DNA of 64,000 bases, taken from UBA6136 sp044351045 (GTDB lineage: Bacteria; Pseudomonadota; Gammaproteobacteria; Methylococcales; Methylococcaceae). Where the stretch lies: contig JBILGM010000002.1 of the NCBI GenBank assembly GCA_044351045.1, positions 76,692-140,691 of the forward strand, given 5' to 3'. The translations under genes and the position numbers were made by a program. The notes beneath the pieces are model-generated. The model did not search any database, was not told the DNA's origin, and was given only the letters and a program-made list of their open reading frames with translations. How positions within the stretch are numbered: position 1 is the first letter of the stretch; the number at the start of each line of letters is the position of its first letter. Below, in pieces: positions 34,001 through 42,114 of this stretch.

Positions 34001-34941
34001 TAAAGCGGCGTAGGTGTGTCACTGTAGACACACTTGTAAACATCCGCATGTATAGTCGGGGCATGACTCGCTGCTGAAGCTGCCCCCTGTAGATAATAGG
34101 TATTATTGTTTGTACTAGAAAAAAATCCAGCAACAACCTTATCCATATAATATTGTAATGGAAACTCGGTGCTACTACCCATGTTCTTATAATTAAGTGA
34201 GTCAGATGTTTTCTGGGCCGTATAATCCTGTATCCCCATGATGCTTTGGTATGGGCCATTTATGCCCTGCGCATCCATGTTGAAAACTAACCCCTGAAGC
34301 TCTGTCGGAACCTGATTAATGGTGTCGCTCATTGCAACCGTAAGCGGATTACCAATTTGGTTGCAGACACCTTGTGTAAAATAAGGGGTATTAGCGCCAA
34401 CTCCTTTGGCCGTACAATAAAGCGGTCCCCCATTAGCGCTGAACACAGAAATATTGGCCGGCACACCAAACCAATCAATACTCGAAAGGTCAAGATCAAG
34501 ACTTGTTCCTCCGGTCATCTCCAGTGCAACAAAGGGCGGATTGTAACCGTTAGTTCCAGCACCTTGGCCGGGTAATGGGGTTCCAAATGCAGACCCAGCA
34601 GGATTTCCGACGTCCGCCACCGTGTGACCCGCATCGATCGCCACCACATAAAGTCGGGCACCATTGGGAATATCCGAAATACTTCCTGTCACTGTCGTAA
34701 ATGGGCTCACGCTATTGACAGGCTGGCAACTGTTTGCTTGCCCCGCAGCGATTGTGTATTTATTTTCTGAAGATGCTGTCAACGAAAAGCCCTGAGGGTA
34801 GAGGCAATAGCTATATCCTGCAGGAAGGTTTGTGTGGCTTGGATCAATGGTAAAGACAACGCTCGCCTCGACGGGGCAAAAGCCACTGGTGACCGCACCC
34901 AGAACCATCCCCAGCATCAATCTAATTTTGATAGTTTTCAT
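31003..34941 (-). CDS. Large secreted multidomain protein, GH64-like N-terminus plus repeats
   Basis: Secreted protein of 1312 residues. The ATG at 34941 has GGAG 7 bases upstream; an earlier TTG is not needed. A signal peptide spans about 1-27. Residues about 28-660 resemble a beta-1,3-glucanase/GH64-type fold by eye (SSIDWFGVPANISVFS; FNEAINRGLFD; NPYSAFLHTGK; LGLVYTFQMDE), but I could not identify catalytic residues with certainty. Residues about 690-1040 are four diverged repeats of about 85-95 residues, each beginning like YxVGGxVxGL and ending like CTV...V.V.C. The C-terminus has a cysteine-containing module (ICNGTY-like start, CSGVGN) and an Ig-like segment. It probably acts outside the cell on polysaccharide or as an adhesin. 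Confidence 0.7.
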   Translation of the reverse strand: MKTIKIRLMLGMVLGAVTSGFCPVEASVVFTIDPSHTNLPAGYSYCLYPQGFSLTASSENKYTIAAGQANSCQPVNSVSPFTTVTGSISDIPNGARLYVVAIDAGHTVADVGNPAGSAFGTPLPGQGAGTNGYNPPFVALEMTGGTSLDLDLSSIDWFGVPANISVFSANGGPLYCTAKGVGANTPYFTQGVCNQIGNPLTVAMSDTINQVPTELQGLVFNMDAQGINGPYQSIMGIQDYTAQKTSDSLNYKNMGSSTEFPLQYYMDKVVAGFFSSTNNNTYYLQGAASAASHAPTIHADVYKCVYSDTPTPLYPAPNNISVTPGAIVDSYIQCTNIGVSGGNTAGAEVFKIYDPRQIAYLTYNKNDIRGAWTATNPCNPSCSTADQTTTWTFTIPGTSQLPIAVPNGGRWQVGAGNWISGAFGTYSISQISTDGTNTYISSVNIPTQACNAPVDPKDLSKGYVCPQPPTQTMGMGFYQADPNTLAFGPSITRSIFAGVGAAIDSAYQYPTNSGSGDVLGSLEDQFNEAINRGLFDSNGNLPVKCQPTYSSATPQAVTTACFDNNDYWYNASFSPNSLNPDGVSNPYSAFLHTGKTAAGSQFFIPQTLYGTTADSLNGDVGKTSLGLVYTFQMDESPIPATLNYNGPSSKTGPYLFQPYAVNGQWSALPDGTQITVALTPWVPSTPGAFSISGSIYGLKTGSQVTLTAQEGTNPPVTNNGTSQYLLDSLAAGTYALKLTSVPDGYACVFETSGTTTLDVTLGPSSTQNINCIKSAGYHVGGTVTGLDSTKSVTIINNSLDTLVIQNPSVDYPDFEFAHRVAPTSGYSVAVKSQPSGQACTVTANGSGTAKNHQGARQVQVTCSDNPLAYTVGGYVMGLAQGESLNLTLNGRSQIAPIAGSGSGSSSIPFTLAPELVQGQNFAVAVSSQSSPPGKVCTVLNGTGVISQQDVTSVSVQCADNPATYSLRGNVSGLQSGDSLVISDKGEKVVVAWPQSMYAFDDLETGTPYVLSILSSSKNCTFSGPGASAGVIAGQDIEVDVSCVPTAGLALSVQNKGLGSVFLLNKNQAGVLELNGGLTTVAVWGGSQSPTLVGAYAPGFSYNVQIVGQSKNQDCNYSYLPPGKLAASTVLPFSCGNAPGVVPGVCNGTYANQVVNSLPETSTLCDQGYSSGAILTSDGRYRWRCSGVGNPQVSPPGGTQTCYSLSRSEPAKQNQSPLAIAPTQWTITAGGSQTFSVVGGSGQGAIYVYKVESVGHAICSITTRLNNPGWRITAKATPGTGGSGACVVWVSKAGDTNYSSVDASPAVFNVRPQ

Positions 34942-34990
34942 GTTAAGCTCCAACCTAAAAGTACCAAAACAATAAAGCTGACCTTGAATA

Positions 34991-37138
34991 TTAATATCCT
35001 CCCCATGACCCAGCGTTCCGAAAAAGACCTTGAGGCACCTCTCCGGTTGATTTGATTGTTCGATTACCCCTCAGACTCTGATTGATGGGATGAACCCCCT
35101 CTGAATCCGTGTAGGCGGGACAGAAATCGTAAAAAAAGAACGGGGTCAGGTACCAGGCGTAGTTACCCTGATAGCGGATGTCACCATAGGTTCGGCAACC
35201 GCCAAAATCTCCGCCATAGGGAGTGCCGTTGGCCAGACTGGGGATCCCGCTATAGGAAAGTGGATCTACAGGCTTGGGAGCTGGGCCAAAATACATTTCG
35301 CCACGCGAGTTATCCAGCGACACATTTTTCCTTAGTGTAATGAAGCGACTGGCGGCATCGGTATACCAGGTATTGCCACCACCGTCGGGTCGTTTGTGGC
35401 TGGCAACATTCCCCTCGATCAGCAATCCATGTGCATAGGAAGTGCCCTGGAAGCCATTGGTATAGATGGCTCCTCCATCCCAGGAGACGTTGAGGAAGTT
35501 ATCGATTCGGTTGCGAACAATCCGGTTGTCATGGTTGGTGGACGGCGTGTCCCAGATGCCCCATTGGCCAGGGACCGCTCCCGGGGCCCCGGGGAAACTC
35601 GGATCATCCAACAGTCCCCAACCCCAGCCGATGGCAATGCCAGACCAAGGCACATCTCTGATGCTGTTGTGACTAATTCGGGTGTGGTTAGTAAAACCGA
35701 CGAATATCCCGGCGGCATCGGTGTATTCGCGCCCTGCCTGCCGAATCAGATTGTTAGTGATCCGGTTGTACCGGGTTTCCTGCTGCGGGTATTGAGGATG
35801 GTGATCCACCGTCTCCACTCCGCCCAGTTGTATGGCGGCTGAGGAGATATCAATGAAGCGGTTGCCGGTGATATGGTTTTTCTGACTCCCTGTGCCGAAA
35901 TCGAGCCCAACCGCGCCAAGGTGCTCGAATGTGTTGCCTTGAAAAACAATGTTCCTAGCATACCGAAAGGCCACGTTACCAGGGGTGCGGGTATCATTGT
36001 GGTCGTGTCCGATGACATTGGTCGGATGACCGTAACCAGTCAGATGGAAGCCGCTCTGATCGGCCACATAGCCATTATCCGAACTGGGGCCAAGCCAGGT
36101 GGCATAGGTGAAAGTCAGTCCTTCAAATCGGATATGCTCGATTGGGGCTTCCAGGCTGCCCTGCCCGCTGATTAGCCATTCCTGTACGGGGAGTACCACA
36201 TCGGCAGTCGCCAGATCTTCACGAGGAATGTAGTAGAGGTCGCCTCTCTGCTCATCCAGATACCATTCTCCGGGTTCGTCCAGAAACTGGTAGGCGTTCT
36301 CGAATCTAGAGACTTGCCAGAAACTCCAGACACCGGGTTGGCCGTCCTGTCCGACAAAGACATTCGCATTGGTCCAGGCCGGTTCACGCATCTTGATCAA
36401 CCCGGTGGGCTGGTCGGGTTGGAAATCGGTCGTGTATTCAGGATAGGGCGTGATAGTGTCGACCGGTACCCGCATCATTTTCCATTGTGTCTGAATCACC
36501 GCCTCAATCTTCCGTGGATCGGTGGGAGCCTGATTCCAGGTAGCGGGATCATACCAACCGAGCGGATTCAGCCAGGGTGTGGGAATGAATTGAATGCCGA
36601 TCGGGTCGCTCATGCCAACGCCCAGCCAGAAAAAACCAGGGCGAAAGCCTGCGGGATAGGGCGTGGTCTGCGCTCGGATTGCTCGCTGTCCGTTGACGTA
36701 AAGCTGACGCGAACTAACGGGGCCGACATGGGCCCGATAGATGCCCAGATGCTGGTCGTGAAGTACCCACCCTTTCACCTGAATGCCACCCGAGAGGATG
36801 GGTTGTTCCCCTGGCGCCGCCCTATAGACAACGTCATGACCATTTCTACCGGAATCCTCAGAACTTAGTGTCAAGGTAGGCTGCGGAGAGTAAACCCCGC
36901 CTTTCAGCATCACGATCACGTCCTGGCGCTGTTTTGAGTTAACCTCCCTGATGGCGTCACGAGCTCTAAGCAGTGTTCTGAAAGGGTGTTTGGCGGTGCC
37001 TGCAGCGGCATCGTTACCTTCTGGAGAAATCCAGAAGTGGTTCGTGACTGCCGCTGCGGAAACTGAAGACAGACTGATGAATGAGCCCAGCAGGAGAGCG
37101 GCAAGGTTCGTGTTCTTGAAGTTGTAGTCTCGAACCAT
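34991..37138 (-). CDS. Secreted right-handed parallel beta-helix protein (GH141/polysaccharide-lyase-like)
   Basis: Predicted extracellular protein of 715 residues. The ATG at 37138 is favoured by AAGGGA upstream and by the signal peptide that follows (LAALLLGSFISLSSVSA). The mature start, FWISPEGNDAAAGTAKHPFRTLLRARDAI, is the classic opening of beta-helix carbohydrate-active proteins. Repeating coils such as NIVFQGNTFEHLG, NHITGNRFIDIS and NRITNNLIRQAG run from about 370 to 620. Several are Asp/Asn/His-rich, as in pectate-lyase-like or GH141 glycosidases. Substrate is unknown. Its stop lies 50 bases before the start of the large repeat protein, so the two are probably one operon for extracellular polysaccharide. 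Confidence 0.82.
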   Translation of the reverse strand: MVRDYNFKNTNLAALLLGSFISLSSVSAAAVTNHFWISPEGNDAAAGTAKHPFRTLLRARDAIREVNSKQRQDVIVMLKGGVYSPQPTLTLSSEDSGRNGHDVVYRAAPGEQPILSGGIQVKGWVLHDQHLGIYRAHVGPVSSRQLYVNGQRAIRAQTTPYPAGFRPGFFWLGVGMSDPIGIQFIPTPWLNPLGWYDPATWNQAPTDPRKIEAVIQTQWKMMRVPVDTITPYPEYTTDFQPDQPTGLIKMREPAWTNANVFVGQDGQPGVWSFWQVSRFENAYQFLDEPGEWYLDEQRGDLYYIPREDLATADVVLPVQEWLISGQGSLEAPIEHIRFEGLTFTYATWLGPSSDNGYVADQSGFHLTGYGHPTNVIGHDHNDTRTPGNVAFRYARNIVFQGNTFEHLGAVGLDFGTGSQKNHITGNRFIDISSAAIQLGGVETVDHHPQYPQQETRYNRITNNLIRQAGREYTDAAGIFVGFTNHTRISHNSIRDVPWSGIAIGWGWGLLDDPSFPGAPGAVPGQWGIWDTPSTNHDNRIVRNRIDNFLNVSWDGGAIYTNGFQGTSYAHGLLIEGNVASHKRPDGGGNTWYTDAASRFITLRKNVSLDNSRGEMYFGPAPKPVDPLSYSGIPSLANGTPYGGDFGGCRTYGDIRYQGNYAWYLTPFFFYDFCPAYTDSEGVHPINQSLRGNRTIKSTGEVPQGLFRNAGSWGGY

Positions 37139-37387
37139 CACCGCGTCCCTTTTTGTTGGTGGGCTTGAGCCTAGCACCAATATCAATCCAGTAGCAATAA
37201 AATTCATTAGGATGTGTGTGGAAATTATTTTGCGTCTTCACAATGACTGACCATGCGATCATGACGACTGGTCTATTGTCTTAAAACGGTGAGCGCATCA
37301 TTTACTCCGGGATTACTCCGGGATAATTGCGGAAAACTTTTTTGAGCTTGAATTTCATTGATACCCACTGCACCCCATACCAATTCC

Positions 37388-38488
37388 ATGATCCGTGTTG
37401 AACACCTATCCAAGCAATTTGGCGAACTTGAAGTACTCAGGGACATCAATGCAGAGATCGCTGTAGGCGAGGTGATCTCCATCATCGGACCCTCGGGTAC
37501 CGGTAAAAGCACCTTTTTGCGTTGCCTGAATCTGCTGGATCGACCCACTGGCGGTTGTATCTTTATCGATGGCCAGGACATTCTGTCACCCTCGGCTGAC
37601 GTACCGGCACTGCGCCGCCGGATGGGTATGGTCTTCCAGTCCTTCAACTTATTCGCTCATTTGACGGTGCTGGAAAATCTCACTATTGGCCCCGAGAGGC
37701 TGATGGGGAAATCGGCGACAGATGCACAAAAATGCGCAGTGGATCTGCTCAAGCTGGTGGGACTGGCGGAAAAAGGGGATGCGTTTCCGCATGAATTGTC
37801 TGGCGGCCAGAAGCAGCGCGTAGCGATTGCCCGTTGTCTGTCCATGGAACCCGAGATCATGCTGTTCGATGAGCCGACCTCGGCACTGGACCCGACCATG
37901 GTCAGCGAGGTGCTGGCCGTCATTCGCCGCCTGGCCCGCGAGGGCATGACCATGGCGATTGTCACGCATGAAATGGAGTTCGCGCGCGACGTATCGACAC
38001 GGGTCTTCTACATGGATCAAGGGCTCATCTATGAGGAAGGGCCACCCGCAATGATTTTCGAGGCGCCGCAACGCGAGTTGACCCGGGAATTCATCAACAA
38101 GGTGCGCAGCCTAGACTGCACCATCACCAGTCGTGACTACGATCTGTATGCCCTGTTTGGGCAGATCGAGCGATTCTGCGAGAAGCATGCACTCTCCATC
38201 GAGACCGCGCAGACGATCGAACTGCTGGCCGAGGAATTACTCGCGCTTCTGGTGGCCGGGCCCGATAACCCGGATATCCACCTGGTTGTCGCTTACTCGG
38301 AAAAATCGAAAACACTGGAGGTCAAAACCGACAGCGCCGGCCCGCTAGCTAATCCACTGGAAAACCCAGATGCGCCCGATAACCTGGGCCGCATCCTGAT
38401 CGAGACTTATGCCCGGGATATTGGCTACTCGCGGTATCACAACCGCAACCAATTGACGATGACCCTCAAATCAGCGGGTAACCCATAG
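37388..38488 (+). CDS. Polar amino acid ABC transporter ATPase with C-terminal GHKL-like extension
   Basis: ATP-binding subunit of a GlnQ/HisP-type importer. Residues 1-240 are standard: Walker A GPSGTGKS, Q-loop VFQSFNLF, signature LSGGQKQR, Walker B IMLFDEPTSALD, and switch VTHEM. The usual protein ends near residue 245. This one continues for about 120 residues (from RDYDLYALF) with a helix ELLAEELLALL, strands, and a motif near NLGRILIETYARDI...YHNRNQLTMTL that resembles the anti-sigma/histidine-kinase ATPase fold with its ATP motifs degraded. I chose the first ATG (37388); an upstream TTG is possible. The next gene starts 2 bases later and encodes the matching permease. Confidence 0.85.
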   Translation: MIRVEHLSKQFGELEVLRDINAEIAVGEVISIIGPSGTGKSTFLRCLNLLDRPTGGCIFIDGQDILSPSADVPALRRRMGMVFQSFNLFAHLTVLENLTIGPERLMGKSATDAQKCAVDLLKLVGLAEKGDAFPHELSGGQKQRVAIARCLSMEPEIMLFDEPTSALDPTMVSEVLAVIRRLAREGMTMAIVTHEMEFARDVSTRVFYMDQGLIYEEGPPAMIFEAPQRELTREFINKVRSLDCTITSRDYDLYALFGQIERFCEKHALSIETAQTIELLAEELLALLVAGPDNPDIHLVVAYSEKSKTLEVKTDSAGPLANPLENPDAPDNLGRILIETYARDIGYSRYHNRNQLTMTLKSAGNP

Positions 38489-38489
38489 C

Positions 38490-40826
38490 ATGATTAAAGG
38501 TATGTTTGGTTCTTTCAGGGCTGGGGATTGGGGCTGTTTGATGCCGCTGATGCTTTTGGGTTGTTTAACAATGACCGGTCCATTAGCGATGGCAGCGGGG
38601 TCCGATCAGGGTTGGCGATCCATGGCTGATCTCGACCAAAAACGCATCGGTTATGTAACCGGCATGGTGTTCGATGGCTGGCTACATAAAAACTACCCAC
38701 AGGCGGCGCTGCCCAGTTTCAACAATCCTTCCGATCTCATCCAGGCCCTGAAGTCTGGCAAGGTCGATGCCGCCGTGTTGGCAAGGATCAGTGCCAAGGC
38801 CATCGTTCAGGCCAATCCCGAACTCGCCATTCTGGACGATCGCTTCATGTCCTTTCCGCTGGGAATCGGTTTTCGTCAGGATCGTGACGACCTGCGCGAA
38901 CGATTCAACGCCTATCTGGCCCGGCTTCACGCGGATGGCCGCTATCAGGTCATGCACAAGCGCTGGTTTGTCGATGATCCTGAGCAGGCCATGATGCCTG
39001 ATCAGCGACCAAAGTCGCCCCATGAAAGCGTGGCTCTGGCCGTTGCCGTGGCAGACCTGCCTTACATTGCCTACAAGGATGAACGCTATATCGGTTTCGA
39101 TATCGAGATTCTGCAAAGCTGGGCTGCTGAGGAAAACATCGACCTAAAAATACAGGCACTGGATTTTGGCGCCTTGTTACCCTCCATTGCCTCCGGCAAG
39201 GCCGACATCATTGCCGATGGGTTGGCCATTACCGAGGAACGGCGCAAGGCCGTCGATTTCTCGGAACCCTATGGTGAAGAGCATGGCGCCGCCATCGTGG
39301 TCGCGGCGAATATGGCGTCACATGCCGGAAACACTGACGCCACCCAAGTCCGGGGGCTGGCGATGAAAACCATGGCAGACCTCGCCAAAGTGCGCATCGG
39401 TGTCCCCACCGGCACCACCATGGACCTTTATGCGACACGTCACTATTTGGATGCCGATATCGTGCGTTACAACACCCGGGCCGACCTGGTACTGAGCCTC
39501 CGACATGACAAGACCGACGTGATACTCATCGACGAAGTGGCCGCCAAAACGATGATTCTTCCGGACAACCCGGAACTCGCCATTCTCAACAGCGATTTCG
39601 ACCGAACCGATACCGCCGCCGCGTTTCACCAATCCAGCACCGATCTGCGCCGGCGCTTTGATGCGTTCCTCGACATCAGTCGAAAAGATAGCTCTCTGAA
39701 ACAGATCGCTGAACGCTGGATGGTGGCCAGGCCGGGACAGGTTGAAATGCCGGTTATACCCCAGAGCACCAAAGGAACCCCCCTGCGAGTCGGGGTTGCC
39801 CAGAATCTGGGGTTGCCATTCATCACCGTCTCTGACGGCCGGTATATCGGCATGGAAGCCGAAATTGCCCTGCGCTTTGCGGCCCATGAAGGGGTTCCGC
39901 TCAAATTCGTGCCCATGGAATTTGACGGGCTGATCGCCTCTCTCACGGTCGGCAAGATCGACTTGATTGTGTCCGATCTTTCGGTCACCGAGGAGCGCAA
40001 AAAAAGCGTCATTTTTTCTGAGCCTTACGGCGCCGAACAGATGGCGGCAGTCGTCCGGTCCACCGATTTGCATTCCTCACTGAGAACGCCAACGACCTCC
40101 GGCACCGTCTCCAAGCCCCGCGAGCAAACACGCAGCCGGGTGGATGCCTTCATGGACAGCCTACACTCGACCTTCTTCAAAGAAGCCCGTTGGAAGCTCA
40201 TTCTTCATGGTCTCTGGACCACCGTGCTGGTGTCAGTCTTCGCGACGCTGCTGGGGACCTTGCTGGGGGCGGGCGTATGCTTTCTGCGCATGTCAGATCA
40301 CTGGCTGCCGAGACAGATCGGGCGTTTCTATATCGCCGTGGTACGGGGTCTGCCCGTGTTGCTCCTGTTGATGCTGATCTTCTACGTGGGCTTTGCCCGA
40401 ATTGATGTCAACCCATTGCTGGTGGCCATCATTGCCTTTGGCATGAATTTCGCGGCCTATGTGGCGGAAATGTTTCGGAGCGGAGTGGAAGGTGTGGATC
40501 GAGGTCAACACGAAGCGGGCATTGCGATGGGGTTCACTCCGGTACAGACGTTCTTCCATATCATTTTGCCGCAAGCCGTTCGTCGCATTTTGCCGGTCTA
40601 CCGGGGCGAGTTCATTTCGCTGGTGAAGATGACCTCCATCGTCGGCTATATCGGGGTACAGGACCTGACCAAGGCTAGCGACATCATTCGCAGCCGCACC
40701 TTTGAAGCTTTCTTCCCGCTCGTAATGGTGGCTCTGATCTACTTCCTGGTGATCTGGGTGTTGGGTTGGGCGCTGGATCTCATTGATCGCCGCACCGATC
40801 CAGCCTGGCGTCGGCGGCGCGCTTAG
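38490..40826 (+). CDS. Fused substrate-binding domains and ABC permease (polar amino acid type)
   Basis: Membrane protein of 778 residues combining periplasmic binding modules with a HisM/GlnP-type permease. After a signal/anchor (about 15-35) comes a half binding domain (about 45-160, second lobe and C-terminal tail: LIQALKSGKVDAAVLA...YQVMHKRWF). A complete SBP_bac_3 domain follows (about 178-430, with GFDIEILQSWA, KADIIADGLAITEERRKAVDFSEPYG and IGVPTGTTMD). A second half domain is first-lobe only (about 455-545, GMEAEIALRFAAHEG...VIFSEPYGAEQ). Residues about 565-770 are the permease, with the EAA loop EAGIAMGFTPVQTFFHIILPQAVRRILP. With the ATPase gene it forms a two-gene transporter. Its stop overlaps the convergent rimI stop by 4 bases. 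Confidence 0.87.
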   Translation: MIKGMFGSFRAGDWGCLMPLMLLGCLTMTGPLAMAAGSDQGWRSMADLDQKRIGYVTGMVFDGWLHKNYPQAALPSFNNPSDLIQALKSGKVDAAVLARISAKAIVQANPELAILDDRFMSFPLGIGFRQDRDDLRERFNAYLARLHADGRYQVMHKRWFVDDPEQAMMPDQRPKSPHESVALAVAVADLPYIAYKDERYIGFDIEILQSWAAEENIDLKIQALDFGALLPSIASGKADIIADGLAITEERRKAVDFSEPYGEEHGAAIVVAANMASHAGNTDATQVRGLAMKTMADLAKVRIGVPTGTTMDLYATRHYLDADIVRYNTRADLVLSLRHDKTDVILIDEVAAKTMILPDNPELAILNSDFDRTDTAAAFHQSSTDLRRRFDAFLDISRKDSSLKQIAERWMVARPGQVEMPVIPQSTKGTPLRVGVAQNLGLPFITVSDGRYIGMEAEIALRFAAHEGVPLKFVPMEFDGLIASLTVGKIDLIVSDLSVTEERKKSVIFSEPYGAEQMAAVVRSTDLHSSLRTPTTSGTVSKPREQTRSRVDAFMDSLHSTFFKEARWKLILHGLWTTVLVSVFATLLGTLLGAGVCFLRMSDHWLPRQIGRFYIAVVRGLPVLLLLMLIFYVGFARIDVNPLLVAIIAFGMNFAAYVAEMFRSGVEGVDRGQHEAGIAMGFTPVQTFFHIILPQAVRRILPVYRGEFISLVKMTSIVGYIGVQDLTKASDIIRSRTFEAFFPLVMVALIYFLVIWVLGWALDLIDRRTDPAWRRRRA

Positions 40827-41383
40827 CCGCCAGGCAGACCCAGAACTCTCGCCATGACGATGGCATTTTCCCGGCCATTCCTGGCGGGATAATAATCCTT
40901 GCGCATGCCGATCTCGTTGAAACCCATGCTCTCGTAGAGCCGGATGGCATTGGGATTGCTGGGCCTGACCTCCAGAAACAGGCTGTCGGCCTTAAACCGC
41001 GTGGCCTCATCGATCAGCTTGTGCAAAATCGCTCGGCCATAGCCTCGCCCCTGCCAGCCCGGCGCGATGCATAGATTCAATACGTGTGACTCGCCCCCCC
41101 CGATGGTAGAGATGCCATAGCCCACCACTTCACGCGCCCGTTCGCCTATCCAGCAGTGGTAGCCGATCTTGAAGCAGCTGCGAAAGGTTTCCGGTTCCCA
41201 GGGGAATTCATAAGCAGCGGACTCAATGCTGGCAAGGACCTCGATATCCTTACGTTCCATCGGACGCAGTATCAATTCGGCGTTTTGCACAAGACTGGGA
41301 AAATGTTGGTAGTAGAAGTCGGCTTCCGCATCGTAGCGAATCCAACGCCTGGCTTTATCAAGAAAATCGAGCAAAGCTTCCAT
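40823..41383 (-). CDS. rimI: Ribosomal protein S18 alanine N-acetyltransferase (RimI-like GNAT)
   Basis: GNAT acetyltransferase of 186 residues. The acetyl-CoA pyrophosphate loop is PGWQGRGYGRAIL (consensus Q/RxxGxG/A), followed by LEVRPSNPNAIRLYESMGFNEIGMRKDYYP, which is nearly diagnostic for RimI. About 35 extra N-terminal residues precede the usual RimI start at LRPMERKDI. The start follows the upstream uracil-DNA glycosylase stop by 4 bases; that pair is common next to tsaB/rimI loci, but tsaB is not seen here. Confidence 0.88.
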   Translation of the reverse strand: MEALLDFLDKARRWIRYDAEADFYYQHFPSLVQNAELILRPMERKDIEVLASIESAAYEFPWEPETFRSCFKIGYHCWIGERAREVVGYGISTIGGGESHVLNLCIAPGWQGRGYGRAILHKLIDEATRFKADSLFLEVRPSNPNAIRLYESMGFNEIGMRKDYYPARNGRENAIVMARVLGLPGG

Positions 41384-41387
41384 ATGC

Positions 41388-42095
41388 CTAGTTTCCGATG
41401 GATTGACTGAGCGTTCGGCGAGCCAACTTGAGATCTTCCCAGGCCCGGCGCTTTTCCGTCTGGGAGCGAAGCAGATAGGCGGGGTGATAGGTCACCACCA
41501 ACGGAGTGGAGTGATAGTCATGCACGACACCACGAAGCTTGCCGATGGGCGTGGCGGTCTTCAGCAGGTTCTGGGCAGCAATGCGTCCCACGGCAATGAT
41601 AATGGACGGCCTGACCAGCGCCACCTGAGAAAGCAGGTGGGATTCGCAGGCGGCCGCCTCATCATGGGAGGGGTCGCGATTTTTGGGCGGGCGACACTTC
41701 AGCACATTGGCGATGTAGACCTCTTCGCGGGACAGACCCAGCGCCTTGATCATTTCATCGAGCAGTTGCCCGGCGCGGCCAACGAACGGCTCACCCCGAA
41801 GGTCTTCTTGCTCCCCCGGGGCCTCGCCAATGAACATCCATTTTGCCTGGCGGCTACCGACTCCAAAGACGGTTTGCGTGCGGGTTTCGTGCAAGTTGCA
41901 ACGAGTGCACTCGCGAACGCATTGCTCGAGAACATCCCAATCGAGAACCAGGGACTGACTGCTATCCGAGAAGTCTTCAGTGGAGTCAATCATGGCTAAA
42001 CAGGAGGAAGGTCCATGGGGCACCGGAAACCGCGGCGTCCAGATTTCAATGCCCATGGTCTGCAGGCGATTATGTCGTATGTCCGGACGACTCAT
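41388..42095 (-). CDS. Uracil-DNA glycosylase, family 4/5 type (Fe-S)
   Basis: DNA repair enzyme that removes uracil. The signature GEAPGEQEDLRGEPFVGRAG and the later HPAYLLR motif identify the family 4 fold. Cysteines in CVRECTRCNL, LKCRPPKNRD and AAACESHLL can bind a 4Fe-4S cluster. The N-terminus before about residue 50 is not conserved. Internal starts at 42056 and 41993 are equally plausible and no candidate has a clear ribosome site, so the true protein may be 200-235 residues. It sits between leuA and rimI on the same strand. Confidence 0.9.
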   Translation of the reverse strand: MSRPDIRHNRLQTMGIEIWTPRFPVPHGPSSCLAMIDSTEDFSDSSQSLVLDWDVLEQCVRECTRCNLHETRTQTVFGVGSRQAKWMFIGEAPGEQEDLRGEPFVGRAGQLLDEMIKALGLSREEVYIANVLKCRPPKNRDPSHDEAAACESHLLSQVALVRPSIIIAVGRIAAQNLLKTATPIGKLRGVVHDYHSTPLVVTYHPAYLLRSQTEKRRAWEDLKLARRTLSQSIGN

Positions 42096-42114
42096 TCCGA
42101 ATTAGCCTGTCAGT

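Noticed and set aside
37300..37325. Short tandem repeat TTACTCCGGGA upstream of the ABC transporter
   Set aside because: Only two imperfectly bounded copies of about 11 bases; too small to call a regulatory or mobile feature.
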